Positions 8,242-16,101 of a stretch of 64,000 nucleotides of DNA are shown here, one piece after another. The position numbers and the translations under genes were made by a program. Source of the DNA: Bacteroidetes bacterium SCGC AAA795-G10 (lineage in GTDB: Bacteria; Bacteroidota; Bacteroidia; Flavobacteriales; Flavobacteriaceae); assembly GCA_003130815.1 (NCBI GenBank), contig QFDA01000001.1:634131-698130 (forward strand), in the 5' to 3' direction. Position 1 is the stretch's first letter. The number at the start of each line of letters is the position of its first letter. The notes under the pieces were generated by a model, which worked only from the letters and a program-made list of their open reading frames with translations, made no database searches and was not told where the DNA came from.

Positions 8242-9015
8242 TTATTCAGTACTCATAACAAATTCAAGTTGGACTCTTGGGAAACCTTTCCTCGATTTCA
8301 ATGCCATATCCCACATCAAACTTTCCTCGTATTCCATTTTATCCCAATCAGTTCTTCTAGATTTTGGAAGATTATCAGATGTATATTTTTCGAAAGTAAA
8401 ATGTGTTATTTCTCTATTTGCATTCTCAGATCTATCTATTATTTTGTCAAATGCCCAAAATGCTTTTCTGTAATCAAGAATATCAATTTCGTGAGATTTT
8501 TTGGCAAATTTCATTTCTAAATTTTCATATTCTTCATTTTTTTCTGCCATTGGATAGATATAAACTGGTGTATTTTTAGAAACAGGAACTGTATTGATTG
8601 TTCTGTCGAGACGTTCTAAAGTGTATGTATTTGTGTATTCTCTCGTACTATCCCAATTTTGGAAATTGTATCTTATTTTGGATTTTGATAATTTACCTTT
8701 ATGAGCTCTCATTGCAAGGTCCAACATATCAATATTAGAATTCATTTCCGCTTTATCTTTATAGAAGTTAAAAACAAAATAGTCATATCTTCTCTCTTTA
8801 CCTTCTTCTACTTTGGTAATATTTTTAAAAACATACCAAGCCCTTAATTTTTCTTCTTTAACTGCAAGTTTTTTTACTTTCCCCCAAAATTTCTCTGTTT
8901 CCAAGTATTCTTTTTCACTGCCTTTTTTAAGTTTTATTGCCTCTAATTGCCATACTTGAGCATTGACCGAAAACGATATTGCACAAATAATTAAACTAAA
9001 TATTATTTTTTTCAT
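8242..9015 (-). CDS. Secreted two-domain protein, dimeric alpha/beta-barrel-like (family copy 3)
   Basis: The ATG at 9015 gives a Sec signal (MKKIIFSLIICAISFSVNAQ) and follows the shared leader; the frame is open to 9045. 257 residues. The two halves are easy to align: KEYLETEKFWGKV / RAWYVFKNI / YDYFVFNFYKD and EEYENLEMKFAKK / KAFWAFDKI / ITHFTFEKY. The repeated E-Y-x-x-x-E helix, the aromatic W-(Y/A)-F strand and the F-x-F-N/E edge strand support a tandem alpha/beta-barrel protein. It is closest to copy 4 at 14115. Function unknown. Confidence 0.65.
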   Translation of the reverse strand: MKKIIFSLIICAISFSVNAQVWQLEAIKLKKGSEKEYLETEKFWGKVKKLAVKEEKLRAWYVFKNITKVEEGKERRYDYFVFNFYKDKAEMNSNIDMLDLAMRAHKGKLSKSKIRYNFQNWDSTREYTNTYTLERLDRTINTVPVSKNTPVYIYPMAEKNEEYENLEMKFAKKSHEIDILDYRKAFWAFDKIIDRSENANREITHFTFEKYTSDNLPKSRRTDWDKMEYEESLMWDMALKSRKGFPRVQLEFVMSTE

Positions 9016-9095
9016 TTTAATTGGTTTATAGTTAATGAACAACAATATACAAATTAGTGCCTAAAGTTAATAGATTAGGATATGTCAATGATTTA
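9016..9095 (-). promoter_or_regulatory. Cassette upstream region with conserved promoter-like blocks
   Basis: Minus strand: TCATTGACATATCCTAAT, TTAACTTTAG, CACTAATTTGTATATTG, then AACTATAAACCAATTAAAATG at the start. It aligns over its whole length with the regions before 8120, 9460 and 10512. Confidence 0.6.
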
Positions 9096-9106
9096 AGTCG
9101 AAAATT

Positions 9107-9460
9107 TTACAAGAGTAGTCCCTCTTTGTAAAGTGCACCAAGAATACCAATTAAAACACCAAAAATAATAGCAGTTCCAACTACTATATTTGATTTTTTC
9201 CTATCAGAATGTAATTTTACAGCTATCCTATTTAAAAAGTCAAATTGTTTTGGATATACTGATTTATCTTCTAAAGAGCGAAATATCTTCAGAGCTTTTA
9301 CAATTGTAATTAAGCCAGAAACCTCTAAAATAATAACCCCAATTAACAAGTAAATTTCAAAGGGGGTGTTTTCTTCAATAATATAAAGAAGAATAATTCC
9401 AGAAAATATTAGTAAATAAGATAAACCTATTAACCTCCAAAAATCTCTTTTTGTTTTCAT
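9107..9460 (-). CDS. Small inner-membrane protein with three transmembrane segments
   Basis: 117 residues without a cleavable signal. Hydrophobic segments lie at about 11-28, 36-57 and 93-112, separated by a charged cytoplasmic or periplasmic stretch (FRSLEDKSVYPKQFDFLNR...SDRKK). I do not recognise the family. It is the only integral membrane protein in this run of exported proteins, yet it carries the same extended upstream block (ATACCATCGGCAGATCC...CTATTTGTATATT...CCATAAATCAATG), so it is part of the same set. Confidence 0.55.
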   Translation of the reverse strand: MKTKRDFWRLIGLSYLLIFSGIILLYIIEENTPFEIYLLIGVIILEVSGLITIVKALKIFRSLEDKSVYPKQFDFLNRIAVKLHSDRKKSNIVVGTAIIFGVLIGILGALYKEGLLL

Positions 9461-9537
9461 AACATTGATTTATGGTTTAGTATAAATATACAAATAGTCT
9501 CTGAACTTAATGAAAAGGATCTGCCGATGGTATAAAA
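9461..9537 (-). promoter_or_regulatory. Cassette upstream region with conserved promoter-like blocks
   Basis: Minus strand: TATACCATCGGCAGATCC, TTAAGTTCAG, CTATTTGTATATT, AACCATAAATCAATG, in the same order as before 8120, 9015 and 10512. Confidence 0.6.
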
Positions 9538-9588
9538 ACCTATTAAAAAGAAGATTGTATTTAAAAAAAGCCTGCTAAAAATTTTTTA

Positions 9589-10512
9589 TTAATTAAGCAA
9601 TGAACCATTATAATAATCAACCAATCTTTGAATCTTACCTTCATTGTTAAGAGTTAATTGATTATGTAAGTATAATTTCGTTTCTTTTTTTGATTTTTTA
9701 TGTTTTAATACAACAACCCACCAAGCAATGATTGTGAAGCCATCTCCATTGTATTTTAATAAATCAGGATAGCCCGATTCATTTATGGAGACTATTTCAA
9801 ATTTCTTTAAAAGTTCTTGATTCCCTTTTTTATGTTCTTCTAATGTTCTTGATTCTCCAAAGGGAAGGTTTATATCGTAAAATTTTGCGTTTGGTAAAAA
9901 ATCCTCATAAGCTTTATCTAATTTTCCTCTTTCAAAATTTGACATCATTCTTCTTACAACACCAATAAATGGATGGTCTTTAAATATTTTACCATTTTCA
10001 ATAGTTGAAAGTGAATTATTGTATTTAGATAAATGAAGAGTATTAAAGCTTTCAATTATGTATTTAATCTTATCCCCTTTTTCATTGAATAAAATTGAAC
10101 GGTCATAAGGAGTTTTTATTTTAAATCCATTTTCTTTGTCGTATCCACTTAAAATGTCATAGGTATAAACCCAAATTCTACCTCCTTTAAACTCTAAAGC
10201 GTCAGGATACGCAGCTCCTCTAGATTCAATTTTAAATTCGTCTAATTTCTCGCTCCAATACTTTGAGTTTCTTAATAAACCATCTAATGTGCTTCCAGTG
10301 TTGTTCGTAAAATTGGTTGAGAGACCATTATAAAGCTTGAAGTCTTCTGTAACTAATTTCTTGATTTTTTCAGTGTCCCCAGAAGTAAAAGCTTTATCAA
10401 ATTTTTTTACTAACTCAATTGTTGGATGTTCAATATATATAGTTCCATTTTTCTTTTTTTGAGCAATTACAAGTGTTTGAAGAAAAATAAATAATAAAAA
10501 GTAATTTTTCAT
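9589..10512 (-). CDS. Secreted tandem NTF2-like protein
   Basis: 307 residues with a Sec signal (MKNYFLLFIFLQTLVIAQ). Two NTF2-like domains follow each other: residues about 25-165 (HPTIELVKKFDKAFTSGDTE... then AAYPDALEFKGGRIWVYTYD) and about 175-305 (HPFIGVVRRMMSNFERGKLD... then SGYPDLLKYNGDGFTIIAWW). The paired YPD-x-L-x-(F/Y) motifs show internal duplication. A second tandem NTF2-like protein, at 20436, is arranged the same way but is not close in sequence. An internal dimer may bind one ligand per protein; no enzyme activity can be claimed. The gene carries the extended shared upstream region. Confidence 0.7.
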   Translation of the reverse strand: MKNYFLLFIFLQTLVIAQKKKNGTIYIEHPTIELVKKFDKAFTSGDTEKIKKLVTEDFKLYNGLSTNFTNNTGSTLDGLLRNSKYWSEKLDEFKIESRGAAYPDALEFKGGRIWVYTYDILSGYDKENGFKIKTPYDRSILFNEKGDKIKYIIESFNTLHLSKYNNSLSTIENGKIFKDHPFIGVVRRMMSNFERGKLDKAYEDFLPNAKFYDINLPFGESRTLEEHKKGNQELLKKFEIVSINESGYPDLLKYNGDGFTIIAWWVVVLKHKKSKKETKLYLHNQLTLNNEGKIQRLVDYYNGSLLN

Positions 10513-10592
10513 TTTAATTGATTAACGGTTAATAAATAACAATATACAAATTAGTACCTGAACTAAATGAAGAGGATATACCGATGATATAA
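10513..10592 (-). promoter_or_regulatory. Cassette upstream region with conserved promoter-like blocks
   Basis: Minus strand: TATCATCGGTATATCCTC, TTTAGTTCAG, TACTAATTTGTATATTG, AACCGTTAATCAATTAAAATG. This is the best-preserved example of the shared region. Confidence 0.6.
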
Positions 10593-10613
10593 AAAACCTA
10601 CACTAGGAGGCTA
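10587..10613 (-). terminator. Orphan terminator-like hairpin facing minus
   Basis: Minus-strand GCCTCC-TAGT-GTAGG followed by TTTTTT, a weakened version of the CCCTCC terminators. No minus-strand gene lies upstream of it, so it may be what remains of a lost cassette. Confidence 0.4.
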
Positions 10614-10635
10614 TTTTCTTAAAGCTAGTCAATAG

Positions 10636-10815
10636 TTTTCCTTTCACCACATATCTCCTGACCATAAAGTTGTTTTACAAAAAGTAAATCAGATAGTTGA
10701 GCCTGTGACAGGGACTATTGAATACCGTGCTACAAAATCGTTGATTGCAGATGCAATCGTTGAATTAAAAACAAAGGATCTGAGAAAAGAAGAAGCCAAA
10801 AAAACTACTTTTTAA
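10636..10815 (+). pseudogene. C-terminal gene fragment without a start codon
   Basis: A 59-codon open frame bounded by TAG at 10633 and TAA at 10813, with no plausible start codon before its protein-like part. The translation reads like the tail of a conserved soluble protein (SPDHKVVLQKVNQIVEPVTG, then IEYRATKSLIADAIVELK, ending EEAKKTTF) and its codon use and charge are unlike random AT-rich DNA. I cannot name the parent family. It sits exactly where the minus-strand cassette array stops and is probably debris from a recombination event. Confidence 0.5.
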
Positions 10816-10958
10816 CAACAAATAAAGCCCCTTTAAAGAATCTTTTTTTATTGGTAACCAGCTTATTAGTAACTACCTCCATATATTAATTAATCTTCTT
10901 GGGTATGATCTTTTGAGGAGTAACAATACTTTTTTAATTTTAAGTAAATACCTAATAA

Positions 10959-11645
10959 ATGAAAAAGTTAATTTTAAAATACTTATTAGAATTTATAGTA
11001 ATTGTTTTTGGTGTTTCCCTATCATTTTATGTAGAAAATTATATTGAAAATAAAAAGAAAGATGGTTTAAAAAATCAATCTCTAAACAGAATCCTCCAAA
11101 ATATAGAAACTGATATCCATGATAATAACGTCAACCTTAAATTTCATAGTGGATCACTAAGTTCTTCATATTGGCTAATAAAAAACAAAAAAAAACTTTC
11201 AAATTTTTCACGCGATACAGTAGGATACCATTTTTCAAAAGCTATAGATGAAGTAAGCTATTTTGTTGACAACCAAGAGGAATACAGAACTCTTCAGAAT
11301 TCTGGTTATATGGAACTTATTGAAAATGACGAATTAGTAAAAAATTTACAAAAAAAATATTCTGAACATACTTTTATGAAAACAATTGAAGCACAAATAA
11401 TTGAAAGATCAAAGAAGCTAATGGAATTTCAATTTATTAACTCGTCAATAATGAATGATACGATTTTAGGAGTGTATAAGTTTAATAAAAAGTTTACGGG
11501 AAATCTAAATATCCCAAATAACGTATTTGACAGAATAATAGATAAAGCCTTTTTTGATTGGTTTTACATAAGATCTATAAAAAGGCGTCTTAAAGATGAC
11601 AGTTTGATTATTAAACAAATCAATAAAGAAATAAACACAAAATGA
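10959..11645 (+). CDS. DUF6090-like membrane-anchored protein, copy 1
   Basis: 228 residues with an N-terminal transmembrane segment (LLEFIVIVFGVSLSFYVENYIENKK), the hallmark of the flavobacterial DUF6090-type proteins of unknown function, followed by a long, mostly helical, charged domain. The motif QEEYRTLQNSGYMELIENDELVKNLQKKYS (split here across residues about 108-137) is shared with the next gene. The two genes overlap by 4 bases (ATGA) and are obvious tandem duplicates. The DUF6090 name rests on the N-terminal pattern. Confidence 0.65.
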   Translation: MKKLILKYLLEFIVIVFGVSLSFYVENYIENKKKDGLKNQSLNRILQNIETDIHDNNVNLKFHSGSLSSSYWLIKNKKKLSNFSRDTVGYHFSKAIDEVSYFVDNQEEYRTLQNSGYMELIENDELVKNLQKKYSEHTFMKTIEAQIIERSKKLMEFQFINSSIMNDTILGVYKFNKKFTGNLNIPNNVFDRIIDKAFFDWFYIRSIKRRLKDDSLIIKQINKEINTK

Positions 11646-12331
11646 AAAATACCATTGCAAAATATTTAATTGAATTCATTGTAATAATAACTGGTATTTC
11701 TCTATCATTTTATGTAGAGAAATTGAATGAAACTAATTATAAAGAGAATTTAAAAAATCAATCTCTAGGCCGAATTCTTAAAAATATTGAAGTTGATACA
11801 AAAGATTTTAAATTTAATTTAGATGCAAATAAAAAGTCAATTTATTCAACTGAGTGGTTAGCAGAAAGAAATGACGAACTACAACTATACTCTAGAGATT
11901 CTGTAGGTTATCATTTGAATAGAGCCATATTTTTTAATACAATACTTGTTGATAATCAAGAGGAATATCGTGGATTACAAAATTCAGGATTGATTGAGCT
12001 AATTGACAATGAAAACCTTGTAACAAATTTGCAGGAAAAATATGTGAGACACGAGTTTTTTAAAAAGATTGAGGATTTTATTTTAAAAAAAATGTCACTT
12101 TTTGAAGATTTTTCATCTAAAAATCTCAGATATAATAGTTATCGAACTGATGAAATAGGGATGTCTAATGATAGAATATTTATTGGTAGAAAAAATATTC
12201 CTTACAATATTATTGAGTCACTAAAAGATAAAAGAACATATCATAATTTTTATACTTTTCAAATTAAAGAAAGGCTTGAAGCTGACAAAATATTGGTAGA
12301 TCAAATCAAAAAAGAAATAAATAGAAAATAA
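11642..12331 (+). CDS. DUF6090-like membrane-anchored protein, copy 2
   Basis: 229 residues, paralogue of the upstream gene with the same anchor (YLIEFIVIITGISLSFYVEK), the same SLGRILKNIE motif after it and the same NQEEYRGLQNSGLIELIDNE block in mid-protein. It starts inside the stop of the previous gene (ATGA), so it is translationally coupled. A third, more distant relative lies at 14940-15620 on the minus strand. Function unknown; the helical periplasmic or cytoplasmic domain may mediate protein contacts. Confidence 0.65.
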   Translation: MKNTIAKYLIEFIVIITGISLSFYVEKLNETNYKENLKNQSLGRILKNIEVDTKDFKFNLDANKKSIYSTEWLAERNDELQLYSRDSVGYHLNRAIFFNTILVDNQEEYRGLQNSGLIELIDNENLVTNLQEKYVRHEFFKKIEDFILKKMSLFEDFSSKNLRYNSYRTDEIGMSNDRIFIGRKNIPYNIIESLKDKRTYHNFYTFQIKERLEADKILVDQIKKEINRK

Positions 12332-12531
12332 AAAACGGAACTAGTATCTTAAAAAGAGCGGTTTAGATTAAGTTCATCTATTTAATACTATTTTCTTGAA
12401 AGATGAATGACAGTTGCAAATGTGCCACAATTAGAAAGTAGCCTAATTTATAACTATAGGTAAAATCTCCTCAGAGTCGCTATATAGTTGTAATGAGAGA
12501 CTTGGTCTCGAATGAAATTCGACTAAAAAAG

Positions 12532-12551
12532 CGTGCCAAATACGTGCCAAA
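12532..12551 (+). repeat. Direct repeat CGTGCCAAA, two copies
   Basis: Two exact 9-base copies with an 11-base period, followed by TCACGC, which can pair with the leading GCGTG. Confidence 0.55.
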
Positions 12552-12613
12552 ATCACGCTATTTTTCGTAAATTTAAGTGTAAATCGTTCTTATACTTGTA
12601 TTCGCTTTTTTAG

Positions 12614-12632
12614 GAGGATGCAGCTGGCTAGC
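12614..12632 (+). repeat. Inverted fragment of the tRNA-Ala 5' region
   Basis: GAGGATGCAGCTGGCTAG matches the tRNA start GGATGTAGCTCAGCTGGCTAG except for a 5-base deletion; CAGCTGGCTAG is an exact 11-base match. It lies on the opposite strand about 50 bases from the tRNA 3' end. Confidence 0.4.
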
Positions 12633-12677
12633 CTCAATAAAAAGGTCCTTTGAAAAGAAACTTAGATTTATTTTAAG

Positions 12678-12751
12678 TGGAGAAGATGGGACTCGAACCC
12701 ACGACCTCTTGACTGCCAGTCAAGCGCTCTAGCCAGCTGAGCTACATCCCC
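12678..12751 (-). tRNA. tRNA-Ala (GGC anticodon)
   Basis: Read on the minus strand the gene folds as a cloverleaf: acceptor GGGGATG/CTTCTCC, D-arm with AGCTCAGCTGGCTAGAGC, anticodon stem CTTGA/TCAAG with loop CTGGCAG (anticodon GGC at loop positions 3-5), and T-arm GTGGG-TTCGAGT-CCCAT. The acceptor has the G3:U70 pair that identifies alanine tRNAs. The discriminator base is A, and CCA is not encoded (CTT follows). Confidence 0.93.
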
Positions 12752-12874
12752 AAATTATAACTACTTGAAATTAAGTAATTTATTAAAATAAAATTGCTTA
12801 TTTAAGTTACTTAATAGGAGACAAATCTATTAAAATTAACTTTTATCACCATTCCCTTTTTTGTAGATTTATAA

Positions 12875-12967
12875 ATGGAAAAGAGTGAAAAACAAAAGTG
12901 GATAATCGTAATTATCGTTTTGACATTAGGAATATGTGCCACGTTATTAAATGAATACCTAGGCTAA
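12875..12967 (+). CDS. Small single-pass membrane peptide
   Basis: A 30-residue ORF starting MEKSEKQKW, then one hydrophobic segment (IIVIIVLTLGICATLL) and a short polar tail. Such tiny membrane proteins are common in Bacteroidota and usually missed. Its support is the clear charged-then-hydrophobic layout and its position in otherwise empty sequence; expression is unproven. Confidence 0.4.
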   Translation: MEKSEKQKWIIVIIVLTLGICATLLNEYLG

Positions 12968-13036
12968 CTTAACTTTTTTGACTCTTTTTAGATTTAGTGT
13001 TTCAATATTTTAGCCTAGCAACTAAAATCAAAAAAA

Positions 13037-13321
13037 TTATTTTAAAGCGTCCTTAGTAACAAATCCAATATTTATTTCACCAGCATTTCCGTAAGGTAAG
13101 TAAATGTTATAGAATTCATTATTGAAAATCTCTAATCTCTCTGTCTCAATAACCGTTCCTTCCCTTAAAATTCTTGTCGGTTTGAAATCTCTGTTAGCAA
13201 TAAGGTAAAAAGGGGTATCCTTACTAAGAAGAATCTCATTTTCTTTTAAATCTTTTGGTTTATTATTATGACTACAAGAAAATGAAACAATAATGTAAAC
13301 AAATAAAAATATTTTTTTCAT
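13037..13321 (-). CDS. Small SH3-like lipoprotein
   Basis: 94 residues with a lipobox (VSFSC, Cys16). The mature part (NEILLSKDTPFYLIANRD, ILREGTVIETERLE, YNIYLPYGNAGEINIGFVTKDAL) has the spacing of a bacterial SH3-like domain: a first strand, an RT-loop like segment, GT-V, and a closing G-F/W-V strand. This is a fold guess. It would be a small envelope-anchored binding domain. There are no operon partners. Confidence 0.5.
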   Translation of the reverse strand: MKKIFLFVYIIVSFSCSHNNKPKDLKENEILLSKDTPFYLIANRDFKPTRILREGTVIETERLEIFNNEFYNIYLPYGNAGEINIGFVTKDALK

Positions 13322-13420
13322 TAGTTTGATGGTTTAGTCAAAATTAATTTTTTAAATCTTAATCTCTAAATATAATTTCTAGTGTTCATTAAAATATTAA
13401 GTTTTAAAGATATATTACGC

Positions 13421-13449
13421 TGATTTTTATTTTTTTTTAATAAAAATCA
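13421..13449. repeat. AT-only inverted repeat
   Basis: TGATTTTTATT and AATAAAAATCA form an 11-base-pair palindrome around a 7-T loop. It could act as a weak terminator or cruciform between two divergent genes. Confidence 0.4.
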
Positions 13450-13577
13450 ATTTTAATTAAGAATATTGTAACAAATAGAAAAAAACTTTTTTGCAAATTA
13501 ATTTCATTTTTGATTTCACAAGGATTAAGTTCAATATTAATATTTTGTAAATTCAAGTGGACTTAAAATTTAGTTAT

Positions 13578-14042
13578 ATGAAAAATATTTTAGGTGCTAT
13601 CCTAGTTTTTATATTAATAGCAAACTGCAATACAAATAAATCTAACAAAGAACTTAAAGTTTTAGATAATTCGGATTCTGAGGAAATAACCTTTATTATT
13701 GAACTAAACACAAAGGGCAATGAGACATCTGCTGTAGAGGAATTTACCCAATATTTATCTGATTTTATTGTTGAAAGAGAACCATCCACTGTTTATGGAT
13801 ATTTTATATCAGATGATGGGAAAAGAGTTACACTTATTGAACGATATAATAACAGTCAAGATGGAATTCAACATGGGATAGATTTTATAAACGGGCCTAA
13901 CTTCACAAAATTTTTTGAAATATTCGAAATAGAATCCTTTATAACAATAGGTAATGCAACCGAAGAATTTAAACAATTTGCCTCAGATAATGGTTTTACA
14001 ATTGAATATCGAAAATCAATTGGTGGATATGTAAGAAGGTAA
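13578..14042 (+). CDS. Lipoprotein with ABM-like alpha/beta-barrel domain
   Basis: The ATG at 13578 gives a lipoprotein signal (MKNILGAILVFILIANC, Cys17); the frame is open from 13557. 154 residues. The mature domain EEITFIIELNTKGNE..., VEEFTQYLSDFIVEREPSTVYGYFISDDGKRVTLIERY followed by a D-G-I-Q-H-G-I helix and GPNFTKFFEIFEIESFITIG reads like an antibiotic-biosynthesis-monooxygenase (ABM)-type domain, which has one ferredoxin-like unit and dimerises. This supports the same fold idea for the two-domain family next to it (14115). Ligand unknown. Confidence 0.6.
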   Translation: MKNILGAILVFILIANCNTNKSNKELKVLDNSDSEEITFIIELNTKGNETSAVEEFTQYLSDFIVEREPSTVYGYFISDDGKRVTLIERYNNSQDGIQHGIDFINGPNFTKFFEIFEIESFITIGNATEEFKQFASDNGFTIEYRKSIGGYVRR

Positions 14043-14114
14043 CTTATATTGAGTCAGAATTTTATTAAGTGGCTTATTTGTATATTTATGATTATTAATC
14101 ATAAATCAATTGAA

Positions 14115-14897
14115 ATGAAACAATTCAAACTATTACTATTTTTATTATTCTTACCTATTTTTGCTTTTTCACAAGTCTTTGATGTTGAACAGGTAAAAGT
14201 TAATCCTTCGATGATGGGGGATTATGAGAAATTCGAGGGAATGTGGGCAAACGCCCATGAAGAAATTCACAAAATTGGAAATAAAATTGGCTGGTTTTTA
14301 TTTAAGGTAGTACCTAATTCTAATCAACCAAAGCCTGGATTTGATTACGTAATTTTAAATTTCTATAAAGATGCTGAGGCTAAAAAAGCAGGTTGGGGAG
14401 TAAAAAATATGCAAACTCTTATGAAGAAAGCTAATTATGGGAAAATTAAGAGCTCGGAAGTTAAAAGACTTTCGTCTTTAGGAGGTAAAATAAAATCTGA
14501 AGTTAAAGGTTATTCTTTGAGTGTTTTAGACGCTACTATTGAAGTGGGTAGTGGACCCGTAATTGGAGATAGAGTAATATACCATGGAGTTAAAGCATTA
14601 AATGATGATTACGAAAACTATGAAATGAAATGGTTTAAAGATGGTCATAACCAAGACATTATAGAAGGAAGAAGGTTAGCTTGGTATTTTAATAAAGTAC
14701 AGTCATCAACTGATAATGCTGATAAATCAATGACACATGTGATTTTTGAAAGGTTCAATCCTAGTGCACCTCAAAGGGAAGCTTTTGAACCAACATTTAT
14801 TCAACAGATGATGTGGAAACACGGTGGCGCATCAAGAGAATTTATTGAGGATGCTACTTTGGAATTAGTTAATTTTAGATCTTCTTTACCACAATAA
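14115..14897 (+). CDS. Secreted two-domain protein, dimeric alpha/beta-barrel-like (family copy 4)
   Basis: The ATG at 14115 follows the shared leader CATAAATCAATTGAAATG and gives a Sec signal (MKQFKLLLFLLFLPIFAFSQ); the longer frame from 14049 would bury it. 260 residues. Halves: GDYEKFEGMWANAHEE / KIGWFLFKVV / FDYVILNFYKD and DDYENYEMKWFKDGHN / RLAWYFNKVQ / MTHVIFERFN. These repeat the family pattern almost position by position with copy 3. It ends in a strong terminator. The upstream ABM-like gene may be a related single-domain form. Confidence 0.65.
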   Translation: MKQFKLLLFLLFLPIFAFSQVFDVEQVKVNPSMMGDYEKFEGMWANAHEEIHKIGNKIGWFLFKVVPNSNQPKPGFDYVILNFYKDAEAKKAGWGVKNMQTLMKKANYGKIKSSEVKRLSSLGGKIKSEVKGYSLSVLDATIEVGSGPVIGDRVIYHGVKALNDDYENYEMKWFKDGHNQDIIEGRRLAWYFNKVQSSTDNADKSMTHVIFERFNPSAPQREAFEPTFIQQMMWKHGGASREFIEDATLELVNFRSSLPQ

Positions 14898-14902
14898 TTA
14901 GA

Positions 14903-14938
14903 AAAGCCCTCTTAAATCAAATTTAAGGGGGTTTTTTA
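14903..14938 (+). terminator. Intrinsic terminator
   Basis: CCCTCTTAAAT-CAA-ATTTAAGGGGG stem followed by TTTTTT, directly after the 14115-14897 gene; the A-run on the left lets it also serve the convergent gene. Confidence 0.85.
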
Positions 14939-14939
14939 A

Positions 14940-15620
14940 TCAAGTAGATAGATAAATTAAATTTTTGAGTTCGGCTAAACTATTTTTGTAACGTTGTAAA
15001 AATATTATTTTACTTTTCATAAATCTAAGTTTTGATGTCAGTAGTGATTTGAGCGTTCTGTCTTCTTGAACAACTTTAGTGAATAGTTTTATTTTTTCAA
15101 AATCGGGTATTTTCATTTTACCAATTTCAATTAAAAGCTGAGGATGATTAAACTGAATATATTTTAATACTTCCCTTTGGACAATAACTTCATCTTGTGT
15201 ATTAGCTAAAACACCAGATTTAGTTCCATTGTAAAATGATTCTATTGCAACTTTTATTTTACTATTTCTTATAAATTTTAAACCCCCATCGTATTTAAGT
15301 GAGGTGTAAATTTCTTCACTTGGACTAAAGCCACGATAATCAATTGAAGCGATTAAGAGTTCAAAATAAGAAAAGTTGACATTAGGAATACTGTCATCAA
15401 TTACTTTAGCTAAATTTTCTGCATCATATTTAAAAACACTGTCTCTATTTTTAACGGTATTTTCAATGACTTCCAGCTCTGTTGATAATTCTGAGAGCAC
15501 CTCCTTTTCTCTGTCAATATTATCAAGCGATGTCTGATATTTGTCAAACCAAAAGGATACAGAAATACCAAGCACTATAACAGAAAATTCAATTACATAT
15601 TTTAAAACAATTTTCTTCAT
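14940..15620 (-). CDS. DUF6090-like membrane-anchored protein, copy 3
   Basis: 226 residues from the ATG at 15620 (an in-frame ATG at 15635 is possible). The N-terminal anchor KYVIEFSVIVLGISVSFWFDKY matches the anchors of the genes at 10959 and 11642, followed by a long helical region (REKEVLSELSTELEVIENTVKNRD, positions about 34-57). The remainder is more divergent than the other two. It is a stand-alone gene and function is unknown. Confidence 0.6.
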   Translation of the reverse strand: MKKIVLKYVIEFSVIVLGISVSFWFDKYQTSLDNIDREKEVLSELSTELEVIENTVKNRDSVFKYDAENLAKVIDDSIPNVNFSYFELLIASIDYRGFSPSEEIYTSLKYDGGLKFIRNSKIKVAIESFYNGTKSGVLANTQDEVIVQREVLKYIQFNHPQLLIEIGKMKIPDFEKIKLFTKVVQEDRTLKSLLTSKLRFMKSKIIFLQRYKNSLAELKNLIYLST

Positions 15621-15681
15621 CGATAATAGATTCACTAAAATTCAAAACTTTAAATAAATTTTAAGACTCTTTTCAAAGTAA

Positions 15682-16101
15682 TTAAAAAAGAGTCGCATTT
15701 AACTTAATTTCACAATTTAAGACCCCTGAAACGGGACAATTATTTTTTGCTTCTTCAGCTAGTTCAGTAAATTTATCCTGATTAATACTTGGCACATTTC
15801 CATTTAAGATTAATTCGATAGATGTTATTACCCCATCTTGAAAAGTTAAATGTGCCTTTGTATTTAGTTCGTTTGGATTAAAATCAGCTTCATTTAGAAC
15901 AAAGGCAAGTTTCATGTTAAAACAACCAGCAAGTGCAGAGGCTATAAGCTCCTCAGGATTTGTTCCCAGTTTACCGTCTTCATTTTCGAACCTTGTTTTG
16001 AAACTATATGGCATATTACTGAATGCACCACTTTGAACATTTAAATGGCCAATTCCATCAGCACCGCCACCTTTCCATATTGCATTTACTTCTCTTTTCA
16101 T
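15682..16101 (-). CDS. OsmC-family peroxiredoxin
   Basis: 139 residues with no signal peptide, hence cytoplasmic. OsmC fold with both redox cysteines: Cys60 in the helix motif PEELIASALAGCFNM and Cys122 in NNCPVSGVLNC. OsmC proteins reduce organic hydroperoxides with these two Cys at the dimer interface. The length matches the OsmC (rather than OhrR-regulated Ohr) group, whose N-terminus also carries the W-K-G-G-G-A-D-G segment seen here. Stand-alone gene with its own leader. Confidence 0.9.
   Translation of the reverse strand: MKREVNAIWKGGGADGIGHLNVQSGAFSNMPYSFKTRFENEDGKLGTNPEELIASALAGCFNMKLAFVLNEADFNPNELNTKAHLTFQDGVITSIELILNGNVPSINQDKFTELAEEAKNNCPVSGVLNCEIKLNATLF

Larger units (their letters stand above)
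12332..12677. other. Gene-free stretch beside the tRNA gene, possible integration scar
   Basis: This stretch has no convincing ORF. It holds a 9-base direct repeat CGTGCCAAA (12532-12540 and 12543-12551), the small palindrome GAGAC-TTG-GTCTC near 12497-12510, and a piece resembling the 5' part of the adjacent tRNA in inverted orientation (12614-12632). Short repeats of this sort are common at integrase attachment sites, but no integrase gene is present. Confidence 0.35.

Noticed and set aside
12480-12600. Possible remnant of a tyrosine integrase on the minus strand
   Set aside because: One frame stays open for about 45 codons but shows no R-H-R-Y motif or start codon; only repeats can be supported.
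12611-12650. AGGAGG followed by ATG and an 11-codon ORF, looking like a second leader peptide
   Set aside because: The Shine-Dalgarno-like AGGAGG touches the ATG with no spacer, which does not allow initiation, and the bases are better explained as an inverted tRNA fragment.
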